Below, piece by piece: positions 51,951 through 62,305 of a DNA stretch of 64,000 bases. Both the position numbers and the translations under genes were made by a program. The DNA is from Chryseolinea lacunae (GTDB lineage: Bacteria > Bacteroidota > Bacteroidia > Cytophagales > Cyclobacteriaceae): contig NZ_JAERRB010000001.1 of the NCBI RefSeq assembly GCF_016735595.1, positions 806,001-870,000 on the forward strand, in the 5' to 3' direction. Each line of letters starts with the position of its first letter. Position 1 is the first letter of the stretch. A model generated the notes under the pieces. That model was not told the DNA's origin, did not search any database, and worked only from the letters and a program-made list of their open reading frames with translations.

Positions 51951-54545
51951 TTAATTTTGTGCGCAGTAGATCTTATCATAATCTTCCTGCTCATAAACCT
52001 CCTTGCGCAGCATTTTGCCCTCCCGGCTGTAATAAATCACCACAAAAATGTCCGCTTCCGCCACATGCTTTTCCGTGAAATAGAGCGGATATTCAGCGGA
52101 ACCCACGTTGATGACGTCGCTGAACGTCATGGGAATGACGGTGCCCATGCGACTGTTGATCACCCCATAGCGGTGATCGCTTACCACAATGGCCAGCTTC
52201 TCGCCTGCAGTGTCGCGGATCAATTTGTAGCCGTCGAGCTTGTCGAGCAGCACCTGTTTGGTGTTCAGGGCATACACCTTCCATTGTTTGTCTTTCTTCA
52301 CAAAGGCAGCCGTGTCGTTCCAGTATTTCACATCGCTGAATTCGATGCCGCTCAACGGCTTGCCGTCCCACCCCACAAAGCCATACAAACCATCCTTGTA
52401 GGCAACCACGGTAGACGCGTTGTAGGGCGTCAGGTTTTTGGTGTATTCGGGTTTGATAAGTTTTTTCTTCTCGCACTGAAACAGCCCGAATTTTGCGCCC
52501 TTCAGCATCGACACCACGCCGCCGCTCACGGCACCAATGGCATCATATTCCATCGGTAGCAAGGGTTTCCCTTCGGCGTTCACGAGGCCTTTCTTGTCGC
52601 GCTTCTGCACCACAAAACAGTTCTCGCCTGCATATTGAATCTTGTCTGCCGCAAGGGTGAAGAGTCGCCTAGCCTCGTGGTTATACAACGTTTTTTTGTC
52701 GCCCTGCTCTACCCACAAAAAAACGGCAACGCCCTGGCCGGTCACAAATTCAACACGCACCGGTTGTGGCAACGAGATGGTCCGTGTGGGCGTGAAGTGT
52801 ATGCGCATGCTGTCGGCCTTCACACCCAACGCGAAAGGACCGGCAAACAGGATGGAATCATAGGCGCGGCTTTGATACGCTTGTGTTGCCGGATCATAAA
52901 GACGCCATCCCTTTTCATGGCCCACGGCCGTCCACGCTTCCTTCACCACGATGCGGCCAAACGGCACCGACCGCTCGCCGGCATGATTAACGGCAACGGT
53001 ACCGGCCGCGTCCGACACGGTGGCGCCGAAGTAGGCCGGCGCGATCGTGTGATGCCCCGCCGGTATATAGATATTGAGTGATTGATCTACCACCCCCCGA
53101 CCTCGGGTGTCCTTTGTTGCGATCAGGTCGCGGGGCCAGGCTTTTACTTCTTCGATTTCATTTTCAGGAAGCGTTTGTTGCTGTGCCGCGCACTGGGCAA
53201 TGGTGCTCATGGTCGCCAATGTAATTTTGCCGTGCTTCTTCAACACCACCACATCCTTCAGGGTGGTCACATCGTCCCATACCGCCGGCAACAACGGGCG
53301 GCCTGTCAACGTGAATAATGACCAGTGCTCCTCTTTCTTTACAGCGATCATCTTGCCGTTGAGGACGCGGGCATCGTCTACACAGCGGTCGCCCACCGTG
53401 AATCCGGATTTGTGAAGGACCTGCGTGCAGTGCTCCTTCTCCACCAATAAAAATCCTGCACCAAGGTCGTCGACCGACAACACTTCTTCCGGCAGCACCA
53501 CGGCACCGTTCTGCGCCACCAGCCGGTGAGGCAACGCCACGACATCTTCCGAAATATTGCCACAGCGATAGTCGGGTTCCAACGCATCGTTGTCGGGGGC
53601 GATGATTTGATTTCCGTCTTTGTCCATGAACCCAAAGCGACCGTCGTGCAGAAAGGGCGCGAGGTAGCCATGCTCAAGGTTCATGATGGTCATAAGCGAA
53701 TCGCCGATGGGGAATTTCCACCTCAGCTGGCGTTGGTCTTCGGGCAGCAGATGAAAAAGAATGTCGCCGGCCACCTTGGCGGATGCGCTGGCAGGATAGG
53801 TTGTTAGAAAATCTTCGTAGCTTTCAAGGGTACCCGACGCGGTCTTGAGTTCGAAGATCTGCCGCTCGGCCTCGCGCCGGTGTGATGTTGATGGATATTC
53901 TTTGAGAAAATTTTCGTAGCTGATCAGCTGTTTATCGCGTGTCTTGTTTTCAAAGAGTAATCGTTCATAGTAAGTTTGCGCCTCGGAGGCACGGGCTGCC
54001 TTCGGATATCGTTCGAGGTATGCGGCGAAGGCAAGATAGCTGTCTTGCATCTTTGCATCCTGAAACGCGGCCTCATCGCGCAGTGCAGCCGCTTCGTCGC
54101 GCTGTGCGGCGGTGGTGAAACTGGCGAGGAAGGCCATGTAAGATTGTTCGGTGTTTTGGTGACGGGCCCGGGCAAACGCGGCACTGTCGATGCGCGCACC
54201 GAGGTGGTGGAGCAGGAGGCTGTCAACAGGAATGCGCTTCAAACGTTCCCGTTGCTTTGCCGAACTCTGCCGAAATCCGGTGCGCGACTTCTCGGCATAG
54301 GCATGGGCGGAGTCGATTTGAAAACCCGGGTTGGCCGGCTCAAAAAAATAGCGGGCCATCATGTAGGCAGCACCGGTGTTGACAGTGTCTTTGGTGAGGG
54401 CCTTGCGGAGTTGACCGTACGCTTTGTCCCACTTCTGCTTCCGGATGTTGCTCTCCGCCTGGTGCTCAACACCCTGCGCGATGACCCCGGATGACAGCAA
54501 CAGCAGCGTCGTGATGCTCGTAGTAAATTTGTAGATCAACCTCAT
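51951..54545 (-). CDS. WG-repeat protein with N-terminal helical repeats, secreted
   Basis: 864 residues from the ATG at 54545; a signal peptide follows (TLLLLSSGVIAQG). Residues about 30-250 hold imperfect helical repeats of about 33 residues with the core xxYxxFLxxYPxSxxxxEA (for example SYENFLKEYPSTSHRREAE and SYEDFLTTYPASASAKVAG), similar to BamD/YbgF-type TPRs. Residues about 290-850 are a chain of WG-like beta repeats (FLHDGRFGFMDKDGNQIIAPD, GLYGFVGWDGKPL, YGVINSRMGTVIPMTFSD). WG repeats usually mediate contacts. The protein is predicted periplasmic or surface-exposed. A -7-like GAAGTTTG lies upstream. Confidence 0.84.
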   Translation of the reverse strand: MRLIYKFTTSITTLLLLSSGVIAQGVEHQAESNIRKQKWDKAYGQLRKALTKDTVNTGAAYMMARYFFEPANPGFQIDSAHAYAEKSRTGFRQSSAKQRERLKRIPVDSLLLHHLGARIDSAAFARARHQNTEQSYMAFLASFTTAAQRDEAAALRDEAAFQDAKMQDSYLAFAAYLERYPKAARASEAQTYYERLLFENKTRDKQLISYENFLKEYPSTSHRREAERQIFELKTASGTLESYEDFLTTYPASASAKVAGDILFHLLPEDQRQLRWKFPIGDSLMTIMNLEHGYLAPFLHDGRFGFMDKDGNQIIAPDNDALEPDYRCGNISEDVVALPHRLVAQNGAVVLPEEVLSVDDLGAGFLLVEKEHCTQVLHKSGFTVGDRCVDDARVLNGKMIAVKKEEHWSLFTLTGRPLLPAVWDDVTTLKDVVVLKKHGKITLATMSTIAQCAAQQQTLPENEIEEVKAWPRDLIATKDTRGRGVVDQSLNIYIPAGHHTIAPAYFGATVSDAAGTVAVNHAGERSVPFGRIVVKEAWTAVGHEKGWRLYDPATQAYQSRAYDSILFAGPFALGVKADSMRIHFTPTRTISLPQPVRVEFVTGQGVAVFLWVEQGDKKTLYNHEARRLFTLAADKIQYAGENCFVVQKRDKKGLVNAEGKPLLPMEYDAIGAVSGGVVSMLKGAKFGLFQCEKKKLIKPEYTKNLTPYNASTVVAYKDGLYGFVGWDGKPLSGIEFSDVKYWNDTAAFVKKDKQWKVYALNTKQVLLDKLDGYKLIRDTAGEKLAIVVSDHRYGVINSRMGTVIPMTFSDVINVGSAEYPLYFTEKHVAEADIFVVIYYSREGKMLRKEVYEQEDYDKIYCAQN

Positions 54546-54665
54546 GAACGATGTGGGTGGATGTAAAACTACAAACTTCACCGCAAGATTTATCCCTAAC
54601 TAGGGCAAAGGCTGTTGTATCATGTAATAAATTTTGTAAATTTTCAGATTGTTAAAAGCGTACAC

Positions 54666-56111
54666 ATGGCAAAGCTTAAGAACATCATAAAGCAACTTTC
54701 AGAAAAAGATTTCAAAGCGATCTACGACTCCCTCATCGAGAGCAACGCCGAGAAATCTGCATACCTGCTCCGCTCCCTCCGCGAGCGACAGCTTTCGGAC
54801 AACAAGATCATGACCGAACTGGACGTCAACGCCAATGCTTACTACACCCTCCGTTCGCGCCTCAACCTCAAGATCGAAGAATATCTCATGGGCCAGTTGG
54901 AGAGTCCGCGAACCGATGTGCTGCGCAAAGTAGCCAACATCAACGAAGTGCTCTTCACCAAAAAGAAAGCCATCTCGGTGGCCACCCTCAAAAAACTGGA
55001 GAAGGAACTCCTCGACTATGACCTGGCCAACGAACTGACCATCATCTACAAGTCGCTCAAAAAACTCAACATCAACTCGCCCGACTACTTCCAATATTCA
55101 CAGCTCTACAACCGTCACGTGGCCTACATGCTCGCGGTGGATAAGGCTGAGGACTTATTGGCGGACTATTTCAAAAAATACGGCGACTTCCTGCTCAACG
55201 GCGGCGAAGTAGAAAAGCTCGGCCTCGGACTGTTGATGAAGGAAATGCTGAACGTGGCCAAGCTCTACGAATCGCATCGCCTCTATGTGTACCAAAGCTG
55301 CATGTACATCTTCCACCGCCTGTTTGTGGAAGTGGACGACAACATGCAACAAGACGGCGAGTCGATCGAAGACATCTTTGACAAAGTGCAGAAGATCTTC
55401 GAAAGCTATCACCTCGATTCCATCTACTACCACATGAATCTGGTGTTCGAGTTTTTGAAACTGGAATACTACAACCACTACAAAGTATACCGCCAGGCCG
55501 AAAAGTATTTCGAAGAAGTGAACGACGCCTGCGCCAACCTGCTGGTGAACTATTCCACCTTCACCTTCCCCACGCAATTCCTCATCTCGAAGATCGAACG
55601 CCACCTGCGCAACGGCACCGAAGTGGAACTGTATGCCGAGAACGAAGGCATCTTCCTCGACTATGAAGTGGACATGATGGACATCCCCAAACACATCGTG
55701 TATGTGGTGTACCGCGCCATCTCGTGCTATTATTCAGGCAAGTTTGAAGAATCGGCCAAGCTCATCAACGGCTTGCTCAACGACGTGAGCCTGAAGAAAT
55801 ATCCGTATGCCCAGCTGGAAATAAAATCACTGCTGGCCCTGCAATACACGCTGCTCCGCGACTTCGAATTGTTCAACCAGCTCTCCAACAGCATTCAGCG
55901 CCAGATACGCTTGTCGGGCAAAGACAACTGCGAGAATATCCAGCTCTTCCTCAAGATCCTGAAGATTGCCACCAGCGAAGCCAAGAAAGAAAAAGCAAAG
56001 AAGATACAGAGTGTTATCCCCCGTCTGTCCAGCCTCAAGGTGGACTACTTCGCGCCCACCATGCTCATCAAGCTGGACGAAAAATTTGTGGAGCTATTGA
56101 CGGATTTCTAA
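54666..56111 (+). CDS. Large hypothetical cytoplasmic helical protein
   Basis: 481 residues from the ATG at 54666, no signal peptide or TM. It appears nearly all-helical: an N-terminal domain (about 1-110; NIIKQLSEKDFKAIYDSLIE, AYLLRSLRERQLSDNKIM) is followed by TPR-like helical pairs to the end (YFEEVNDACANLLVNYSTF, YVVYRAISCYYSGKFEESAKLINGLL, LLALQYTLLRDFELFNQLSN). The RSLRERQLSDNKIMTEL region recalls a helix-turn-helix-like start, but I cannot assign it. Codons favour C-ending AAC, ATC and AAG more strongly than its neighbours, which suggests high expression. It is divergent from the WG-repeat gene. Confidence 0.85.
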   Translation: MAKLKNIIKQLSEKDFKAIYDSLIESNAEKSAYLLRSLRERQLSDNKIMTELDVNANAYYTLRSRLNLKIEEYLMGQLESPRTDVLRKVANINEVLFTKKKAISVATLKKLEKELLDYDLANELTIIYKSLKKLNINSPDYFQYSQLYNRHVAYMLAVDKAEDLLADYFKKYGDFLLNGGEVEKLGLGLLMKEMLNVAKLYESHRLYVYQSCMYIFHRLFVEVDDNMQQDGESIEDIFDKVQKIFESYHLDSIYYHMNLVFEFLKLEYYNHYKVYRQAEKYFEEVNDACANLLVNYSTFTFPTQFLISKIERHLRNGTEVELYAENEGIFLDYEVDMMDIPKHIVYVVYRAISCYYSGKFEESAKLINGLLNDVSLKKYPYAQLEIKSLLALQYTLLRDFELFNQLSNSIQRQIRLSGKDNCENIQLFLKILKIATSEAKKEKAKKIQSVIPRLSSLKVDYFAPTMLIKLDEKFVELLTDF

Positions 56112-56274
56112 GCGACGGCCAGACTAACGAAAGCACAACGCGCCTACGAAGCGCGGTCATGCTTCAACACGTCGGCATGCTCAGCGTAGCGACATGCAAC
56201 TTCCGCCCACGTGCATCACGTCTGCGGAAATTTCAGAAATGTGTGTTTGATTTTTTAAAGGCCCGAAGTAAAGA

Positions 56275-56682
56275 TCACACTTCGAGTTTCACAATGCTTT
56301 CGTGCGACAGGGGCTTGTTGAGATACAGCCTCACGTTTTCATATTTCTTTGAACGGTTGAAATCCTGCGGATTGATAGAGGACGTCAACATCACGATTTT
56401 GCATTTCTTTTTGGCAATGTTGGTGAGCTTTTCGAACTCATCCAGAAACTGAAAACCATCCATCAGCGGCATGTCGATGTCGAGGAAGATCACATCCGGC
56501 AATACCTGATCAGCCACATCCAGCTTCTCCATGTTTTTCAAAAACTCGATTGCGCTTTTTGCACCGGTGTGCGTGTAGATGTTGTCAGTAACGGCTGCCG
56601 CTTCAATCATCTTCTGGTTAATCAGGTTGTCAATTTCATTATCGTCAATGAGCATGACAGTTCTATATTTTCGTGCGGCCAT
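56275..56682 (-). CDS. Stand-alone response regulator
   Basis: 135 residues, one receiver domain. The acidic pocket is MLIDDNEIDN, phosphoacceptor Asp68 in FLDIDMPLMDG, Thr/Ser in MLTSSINPQD, and Lys in YLNKPLSHESI. The NEIDNLINQKMIE helix is the Bacteroidota type often linked to hybrid kinases. No output domain is present. The ATG at 56682 is preferred; an upstream start adds 24 residues overlapping the aldehyde dehydrogenase stop. It lies 61 bases after the dehydrogenase gene. Confidence 0.93.
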   Translation of the reverse strand: MAARKYRTVMLIDDNEIDNLINQKMIEAAAVTDNIYTHTGAKSAIEFLKNMEKLDVADQVLPDVIFLDIDMPLMDGFQFLDEFEKLTNIAKKKCKIVMLTSSINPQDFNRSKKYENVRLYLNKPLSHESIVKLEV

Positions 56683-56743
56683 AGTGATTTTTAGTGTGAA
56701 TGGTTTATAAAAATAAGCCTTTGCTCCTGATTTGCAAACATCT

Positions 56744-58285
<1,542 letters not shown>

Positions 58286-58404
58286 GCAAAGTCTGGTTTA
58301 CGGAACAGGCGATTTTGTTCCAAAAGTGCGTAAAGCTAATAAAATGTTTAATATGAGGGTTTCGCGGAAGTTCCGCGGGGTGTTGGTCTAGGATGGACGG
58401 CCCA

Positions 58405-59838
58405 TCACCAATCCACGCCGTAAGTGCCCTTCTGGCCGCCGGGATAGAACCCTTCGATGAGGATGCCCCCGCGCTTGAACTCCAGGATACGATTCAAATC
58501 TTCCACATTGTCGACCGGCACTTTGTCGATGTAGGCAATCACAAATCCTTTTTTGATGCCGGTATCTTTCCATTTGTCGGTGGCCACCGAAATGACCCGC
58601 ACGCCACCTTCCAGTTGCAGCGACGCCAGCTCCTTGTAGGGAATGTCTTCGATCTGCACACCGCTCAGGTCATATTTCACTTCTTTCTTTGTCACCGTTT
58701 CGTTGCCCTCGTTGTTTCGCAGCCGCGCCTTCACTTCGCGACGACCACCTTCGCGCAAATACGCCACACGGATTTCCTTACCCGGACGATTTCGCGCCAC
58801 CCACTCCTGCAATTCCGAAACCGAGTTCACCGCGTGACCATCAATGCCCACAATCACATCGCCACTCGACAGGCCCGATTGCTCGGCCGCGCTTCCGGTG
58901 TTGACGCGGTTCACCAGCACGCCCTGGTTCACATTCAGGTGCAGGTCTTCGGCAATGGAGGCGTTCACATCGGTGATCTGAATGCCCAGCAAGCCCCGTT
59001 GCACTTGTCCGAATTCCAACAAGTCGTCCATCACTTTTTTGGCGAGGCTCACGGGTATTGCAAACGAATAGCCCTGATAACTTCCCGACGATGTGGCGAT
59101 GGCCGAGTTGATGCCAATCAGTTCTCCTCTAAGATTCACAAGGGCGCCACCGCTGTTGCCGGGATTCACGGCAGCATCGGTCTGGATAAAAGCTTCTACC
59201 TGGAGATTGTTACGGTCGCGCAGAATGCCGATGTTCCGCGCCTTGGCACTCACAATGCCCGCAGTGACGGTGGAGTTCAGATCGAAAGGATTTCCCACGG
59301 CCAGCACCCATTCGCCCGGGGTGATTTTGTCGGAGTCGCCGTATTTCAGAAAGGGTAAATGTTGTGCGCGGATTTTCAATAAGGCCAGGTCGGTGGTGGG
59401 ATCGGCGCCGATCAGTTTGGCGTAGAAGCGCTGGTTGTTGTTCATCACCACTTCGATGTTGCTGGCATCTTCCACCACGTGATTGTTGGTAACAATGTAG
59501 CCGTCGTCAGATATGATGACACCCGAGCCCGACGAGCGCGCGGGAGAGTCCATGTAGAACTCCAGCGGGTTGACGCTGAAGTCGCCAGGACCATAGGAGG
59601 TGCGGATGTGCACTACACCGGGCGTGACTTTCTGGGCCACGCTCAAAAAATTCATGCCTTCGGAAATGTTATAGGCGGTGTCGCGACCGTAGGCTGTTTG
59701 CACAGACTGCTGACGTTGTTCGATGGAGGAATAGGATGCGGTGGTGACGTCGAGAAATTTCAGCGTGAAAATGGCACCGAGAATTCCCCCGATGCACGCT
59801 GTTAACATAACGATGAGAATGAGGATGGATCGCTTCAT
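58405..59838 (-). CDS. HtrA/DegQ-type periplasmic serine protease with two PDZ domains
   Basis: 477 residues with an N-terminal TM/signal anchor (about 5-27). The trypsin-like domain has the full triad: His120 (VTNNHVVED), Asp150 (PTTDLALLK) and Ser229 (NPGNSGGALV). PDZ1 spans about 280-370 (GVLVNRVNTGSAAEQSGLSSGDVIVGIDGHAV), and a shorter PDZ2 is about 385-470. It degrades or holds misfolded periplasmic proteins. Its gene lies next to an Hsp20 gene, but with a terminator between them, so shared control is not shown. Confidence 0.95.
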   Translation of the reverse strand: MKRSILILIVMLTACIGGILGAIFTLKFLDVTTASYSSIEQRQQSVQTAYGRDTAYNISEGMNFLSVAQKVTPGVVHIRTSYGPGDFSVNPLEFYMDSPARSSGSGVIISDDGYIVTNNHVVEDASNIEVVMNNNQRFYAKLIGADPTTDLALLKIRAQHLPFLKYGDSDKITPGEWVLAVGNPFDLNSTVTAGIVSAKARNIGILRDRNNLQVEAFIQTDAAVNPGNSGGALVNLRGELIGINSAIATSSGSYQGYSFAIPVSLAKKVMDDLLEFGQVQRGLLGIQITDVNASIAEDLHLNVNQGVLVNRVNTGSAAEQSGLSSGDVIVGIDGHAVNSVSELQEWVARNRPGKEIRVAYLREGGRREVKARLRNNEGNETVTKKEVKYDLSGVQIEDIPYKELASLQLEGGVRVISVATDKWKDTGIKKGFVIAYIDKVPVDNVEDLNRILEFKRGGILIEGFYPGGQKGTYGVDW

Positions 59839-60010
59839 ACCGGGCCCTTTCTTTAAACACTTCCTTTGGAGAGGCTTAGAAAGTTAACGTTTCTTTTCCG
59901 AAAATGATTGAAGGCCCAAGCGCCAGCCCAAGATTTTCTTTGAGGTGAACTTTTCCCCCGTCCATCACGCATCCTAAGTCATAAAAAACGGCTGGTGGTA
60001 GGGCGGAAAA

Positions 60011-60040
60011 GAAAAAAGGCGCCCCTTGCGGGAGCGCCTT
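60011..60040 (-). terminator. Rho-independent terminator after hsp20
   Basis: Read on the minus strand: stem of seven (AAGGCGC / GCGCCTT) plus three G-C pairs around a one-base bulge, GCAA loop, then a T run. It lies 26 bases past the hsp20 stop. Confidence 0.8.
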
Positions 60041-60066
60041 AACCACCTAACCTAAACCCTTTACCC

Positions 60067-60504
60067 TTAGTTAACTTTGATGGTTGTCTTTACGATCTTC
60101 TTCTCATCCTTGGGCACGGTTATCTCCAGGATGCCATTGTTGTATTTTGCTTCGATCTTCGTCGCGTCAATGTTTTCGGGCAACGAGAACGAACGGTTGA
60201 AATTGCCATACTGCGATTCCACCACATGCAGGGTCGCTTCTTTTCTCTCCTTCGAGAATTTGCGCTCGCCGCTGATGGTTAAAAAGTTGTCGTTCAAATC
60301 GATCTTGAAATCTTCTTTGCTAAGACCAGGAACGGCCACGTGAACCTCATAAGCCTTGTCGGTTTCCACGATGTCGACTTTGGGAACGAACGAGTACGAA
60401 GAACCTCCGCCGCGGGTCAGCGAATCGTTGAAAAACCGGTCGATCAAATTGCTGAATGATGTGGGTGTGTAATCATTCGCGGTGCTATAACGTACGATAC
60501 TCAT
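60067..60504 (-). CDS. Small heat-shock protein, Hsp20/alpha-crystallin family
   Basis: 145 residues from the ATG at 60504. The alpha-crystallin domain begins at about residue 40 (FVPKVDIVETDKAYEVHVAVPGLSKEDFKIDL). FLTISGERKF and the C-terminal NGILEITVPK (the GxLxxxxP motif) followed by the IxV-like IKVN tail complete it. It is an ATP-independent holdase oligomer in the cytoplasm. A 21-residue longer frame exists upstream, but the short start fits the family. No HrcA-type CIRCE repeat is visible in the leader. Confidence 0.95.
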   Translation of the reverse strand: MSIVRYSTANDYTPTSFSNLIDRFFNDSLTRGGGSSYSFVPKVDIVETDKAYEVHVAVPGLSKEDFKIDLNDNFLTISGERKFSKERKEATLHVVESQYGNFNRSFSLPENIDATKIEAKYNNGILEITVPKDEKKIVKTTIKVN

Positions 60505-61051
60505 ATGATTTTTATTTTTTTGTTGAACATGTTTTCGTGTTACAGATACCCTATAAGGGAAAAGCATGCCGGCACGATTTTGAGCTCATTTTAATGTCAT
60601 TATGGCTTGTTTTGAAAGAAATAGCACTTAAAATAAGACAGCATGGCAGTTTTATCCTGTTAAATGGTCATTCTTTGACGGTCCGTTTATCCGAGCACGA
60701 GTGAGTTTCTCTGAGAAGATTCTGAGTTCAGAAATGGTCGTATCCATTCCCAGGACAAAAGGGTCGTTTATCCATTGTCCCTTCACATGGTATAGCATTG
60801 GGGAAGACATAACGCCATGGCTACCCGTCGATGTGAATATCGGACACATGACGTTGCCTCTATCGATTGTCTGGAGCTTCAAGAAAAAACAATTCTGAAA
60901 AAACGGAGACGATGTGCTGGCTCGTTTCGATAGGCGTCACCGCATTTTCCCTGGGGAAATCGACTTATTTAAGTTTCCATTGATTTTTTGCAGGTTCTCA
61001 AAGTCGGCTCTAAAAAGAGTAAACAACATGGGTGATGGAAGAGCAAAAAAC
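60505..61051. other. AT-richer gene-poor region between hsp20 and tRNA-Asn
   Basis: About 550 bp with lower GC than its surroundings, as judged by eye. Two short antisense-overlapping frames (60652-60882 minus, 76 codons; 60701-60898 plus, 65 codons) have no recognisable family, and neither has a convincing start context. The hsp20 promoter lies at its left end. It may be a decayed gene or foreign remnant beside the tRNA. Confidence 0.5.
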
Positions 61052-61090
61052 AAAAAGCCACTTACCGGTTTTGGTAAGTGGCCTGCTTTT
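61052..61090 (-). terminator. Rho-independent terminator after tRNA-Asn
   Basis: Perfect 10-bp stem GCCACTTACC / GGTAAGTGGC (61057-61066 and 61073-61082) with a six-base loop. Read on the minus strand it is followed by TTTTTGTTTTTTG. A T run on the other side suggests it can also act in the plus direction. Confidence 0.85.
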
Positions 61091-61093
61091 TTG

Positions 61094-61167
61094 CTCCTCC
61101 TCTTGGACTTGAACCAAGGACCCTCTGATTAACAGTCAGATGCTCTAACCAGCTGAGCTAAGGAGGA
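61094..61167 (-). tRNA. tRNA-Asn (anticodon GTT)
   Basis: 74 bases. Acceptor TCCTCCT pairs with AGGAGGA, discriminator G. D arm GCTC / GAGC; anticodon arm TCTGA-CTGTTAA-TCAGA; variable GGGTC; T arm CTTGG-TTCAAGT-CCAAG. Anticodon GTT reads Asn codons. The CCA end is not encoded. The terminator lies just downstream. Confidence 0.97.
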
Positions 61168-61318
61168 ATGCTTAAAAAGGAGTGCAATATTAAGGACTTG
61201 TGAGGCAAAGTTCCAACCCTGGACTAAAAAAATTTTAAGAGAATATTTCAGCGTGAGATAATGCTCAAAAACATTCTCCAAACACGTCGTGCAACCTTGC
61301 GGGAATGGATACGTTGAC

Positions 61319-61326
61319 TAACTTTG
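61319..61326 (+). promoter_or_regulatory. -33/-7 promoter (TTG 19 bp TAACTTTG) of the 6-TM/regulator operon
   Basis: TAACTTTG is an exact -7 box; TTG at 61297-61299 lies 19 bases upstream, the same spacing as at rpmE2. The palindrome AAAGTACTTT begins six bases further on. Confidence 0.65.
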
Positions 61327-61332
61327 CAACTC

Positions 61333-61342
61333 AAAGTACTTT
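61333..61342. promoter_or_regulatory. Putative operator 1: palindrome AAAGTACTTT
   Basis: Perfect 10-bp palindrome six bases after the -7 box and three bases before the ATG at 61346, so it covers the transcript start. The 17 bases from the palindrome through ATGA are identical to those at 62293-62309. Confidence 0.6.
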
Positions 61343-61345
61343 CAG

Positions 61346-61969
61346 ATGAAAGAAATCCAGGAATACGAAAAAGACCTCGCCTCCATTCGCACCATGATGG
61401 AGCGCTCTGCGAAATTCATTTCCCTCAGCGGTCTCTCGGGCGTGTTGGCCGGCCTCTATGCCCTGGCAGGCGCAGCAGCTGCCTATTTCACCGCACACTA
61501 TCCCATCTCGCCCCTCAAGTTCCGAATCTTCTCCATACGCGAAACCGACACCCTATTGAAATTGGTCATCATTGCCAGTCTCGTGTTGGGCGCATCGCTG
61601 GCCACCGGGTTCTGGCTCAGTGCCAAGAAAGCAAAAAAACAAGGGTTGAAATTGTGGACCTCGTCGAGCAAACGCATGCTGGTGAACATCGCCATTCCAC
61701 TGGTGTCCGGCGGTCTCTTCATTCTTATACTATTGTATACCGATCACTTCGGATTGGCCGCGCCGGCCAGCCTCATCTTCTATGGCCTCGCCCTCATTCA
61801 AGGCAGCGCCAACACGTTTGACGAGATCCGGTATCTGGGCTTTTCCGAAATCATTCTCGGTCTGGTTTCAGCACTCATCCCAGGCTATGGCCTCATCTTC
61901 TGGTCGCTTGGATTCGGTGTGCTGCACATCGTGTACGGCACGATCATGTATAACAAATACGACAAGTGA
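61346..61969 (+). CDS. Hypothetical 6-TM membrane protein paired with winged-helix regulator
   Basis: 207 residues. A soluble N-terminal helix (1-24, EIQEYEKDLASIRTMMERS) is followed by about six TM helices from residue 25 (SLSGLSGVLAGLYALAGAAAAYF) to the end (IFWSLGFGVLHIVYGTIMY). A positively charged loop (LSAKKAKKQGLKLWTSSSKR) lies in the middle. No catalytic motif is visible. Its stop overlaps the regulator's GTG start (GTGA), so translation is coupled. Paired genes of this kind are common in Bacteroidota; the membrane protein may modulate the regulator, which is inference. Confidence 0.88.
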   Translation: MKEIQEYEKDLASIRTMMERSAKFISLSGLSGVLAGLYALAGAAAAYFTAHYPISPLKFRIFSIRETDTLLKLVIIASLVLGASLATGFWLSAKKAKKQGLKLWTSSSKRMLVNIAIPLVSGGLFILILLYTDHFGLAAPASLIFYGLALIQGSANTFDEIRYLGFSEIILGLVSALIPGYGLIFWSLGFGVLHIVYGTIMYNKYDK

Positions 61970-62265
61970 AGAACCCGTTCGAAAATTTAGACAAAGCGCT
62001 TGAGCATCGCATCCGCCTTCAGATCATGTCGGTGCTGGTGACCAACGACGCGTTTGAATTCAACGCGCTGAAAGAAATGCTGGGCGTGACCGACGGCAAC
62101 CTTGCCTCGCACATCAAAGCACTCGAACGCGAAAAATACCTCACCATTTCCAAATCGTTTGTCGATAAAAAGCCAAACACAAAATACAAAGCCACCGAAC
62201 GCGGGCGAACGGCGTTCAAAAAACACCTCGATGCCCTGGAGGCCGTGGTGAAACAACAAAAATAA
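61966..62265 (+). CDS. Winged-helix transcriptional regulator (HTH_34 type)
   Basis: 99 residues, starting at GTG within the upstream gene's stop (GTGA overlap). The start NPFENLDKALEHRIRLQIMSVL is followed by the recognition part FNALKEMLGVTDGNLASHIKALEREKYLTI and the wing SFVDKKPNTKYKATERGRTAF. This is the winged-helix family close to MarR/ArsR without effector-binding extension. Two palindromes at the starts of the flanking transcription units are the natural candidates for its binding sites. Confidence 0.93.
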   Translation: MKNPFENLDKALEHRIRLQIMSVLVTNDAFEFNALKEMLGVTDGNLASHIKALEREKYLTISKSFVDKKPNTKYKATERGRTAFKKHLDALEAVVKQQK

Positions 62266-62292
62266 TTTTTTTATCCATTCACTTTGAAATTG

Positions 62293-62302
62293 AAAGTACT
62301 TT
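62293..62302. promoter_or_regulatory. Putative operator 2: palindrome AAAGTACTTT
   Basis: Same perfect palindrome, six bases after a -7-like TCACTTTG (62279-62286) and three bases before the ATG at 62306. Position, spacing and flanks (CAGATGA) match operator 1. Confidence 0.6.
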
Positions 62303-62305
62303 CAG

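Noticed and set aside
60652-60898. Two short overlapping frames near tRNA-Asn
   Set aside because: They are antisense to each other, lack homologues I know and lack start context; described only as part of the gene-poor region.
61094-61167. tRNA-Asn as an attachment site of an integrated element
   Set aside because: No integrase gene and no repeat of the tRNA 3' end found nearby in this window.
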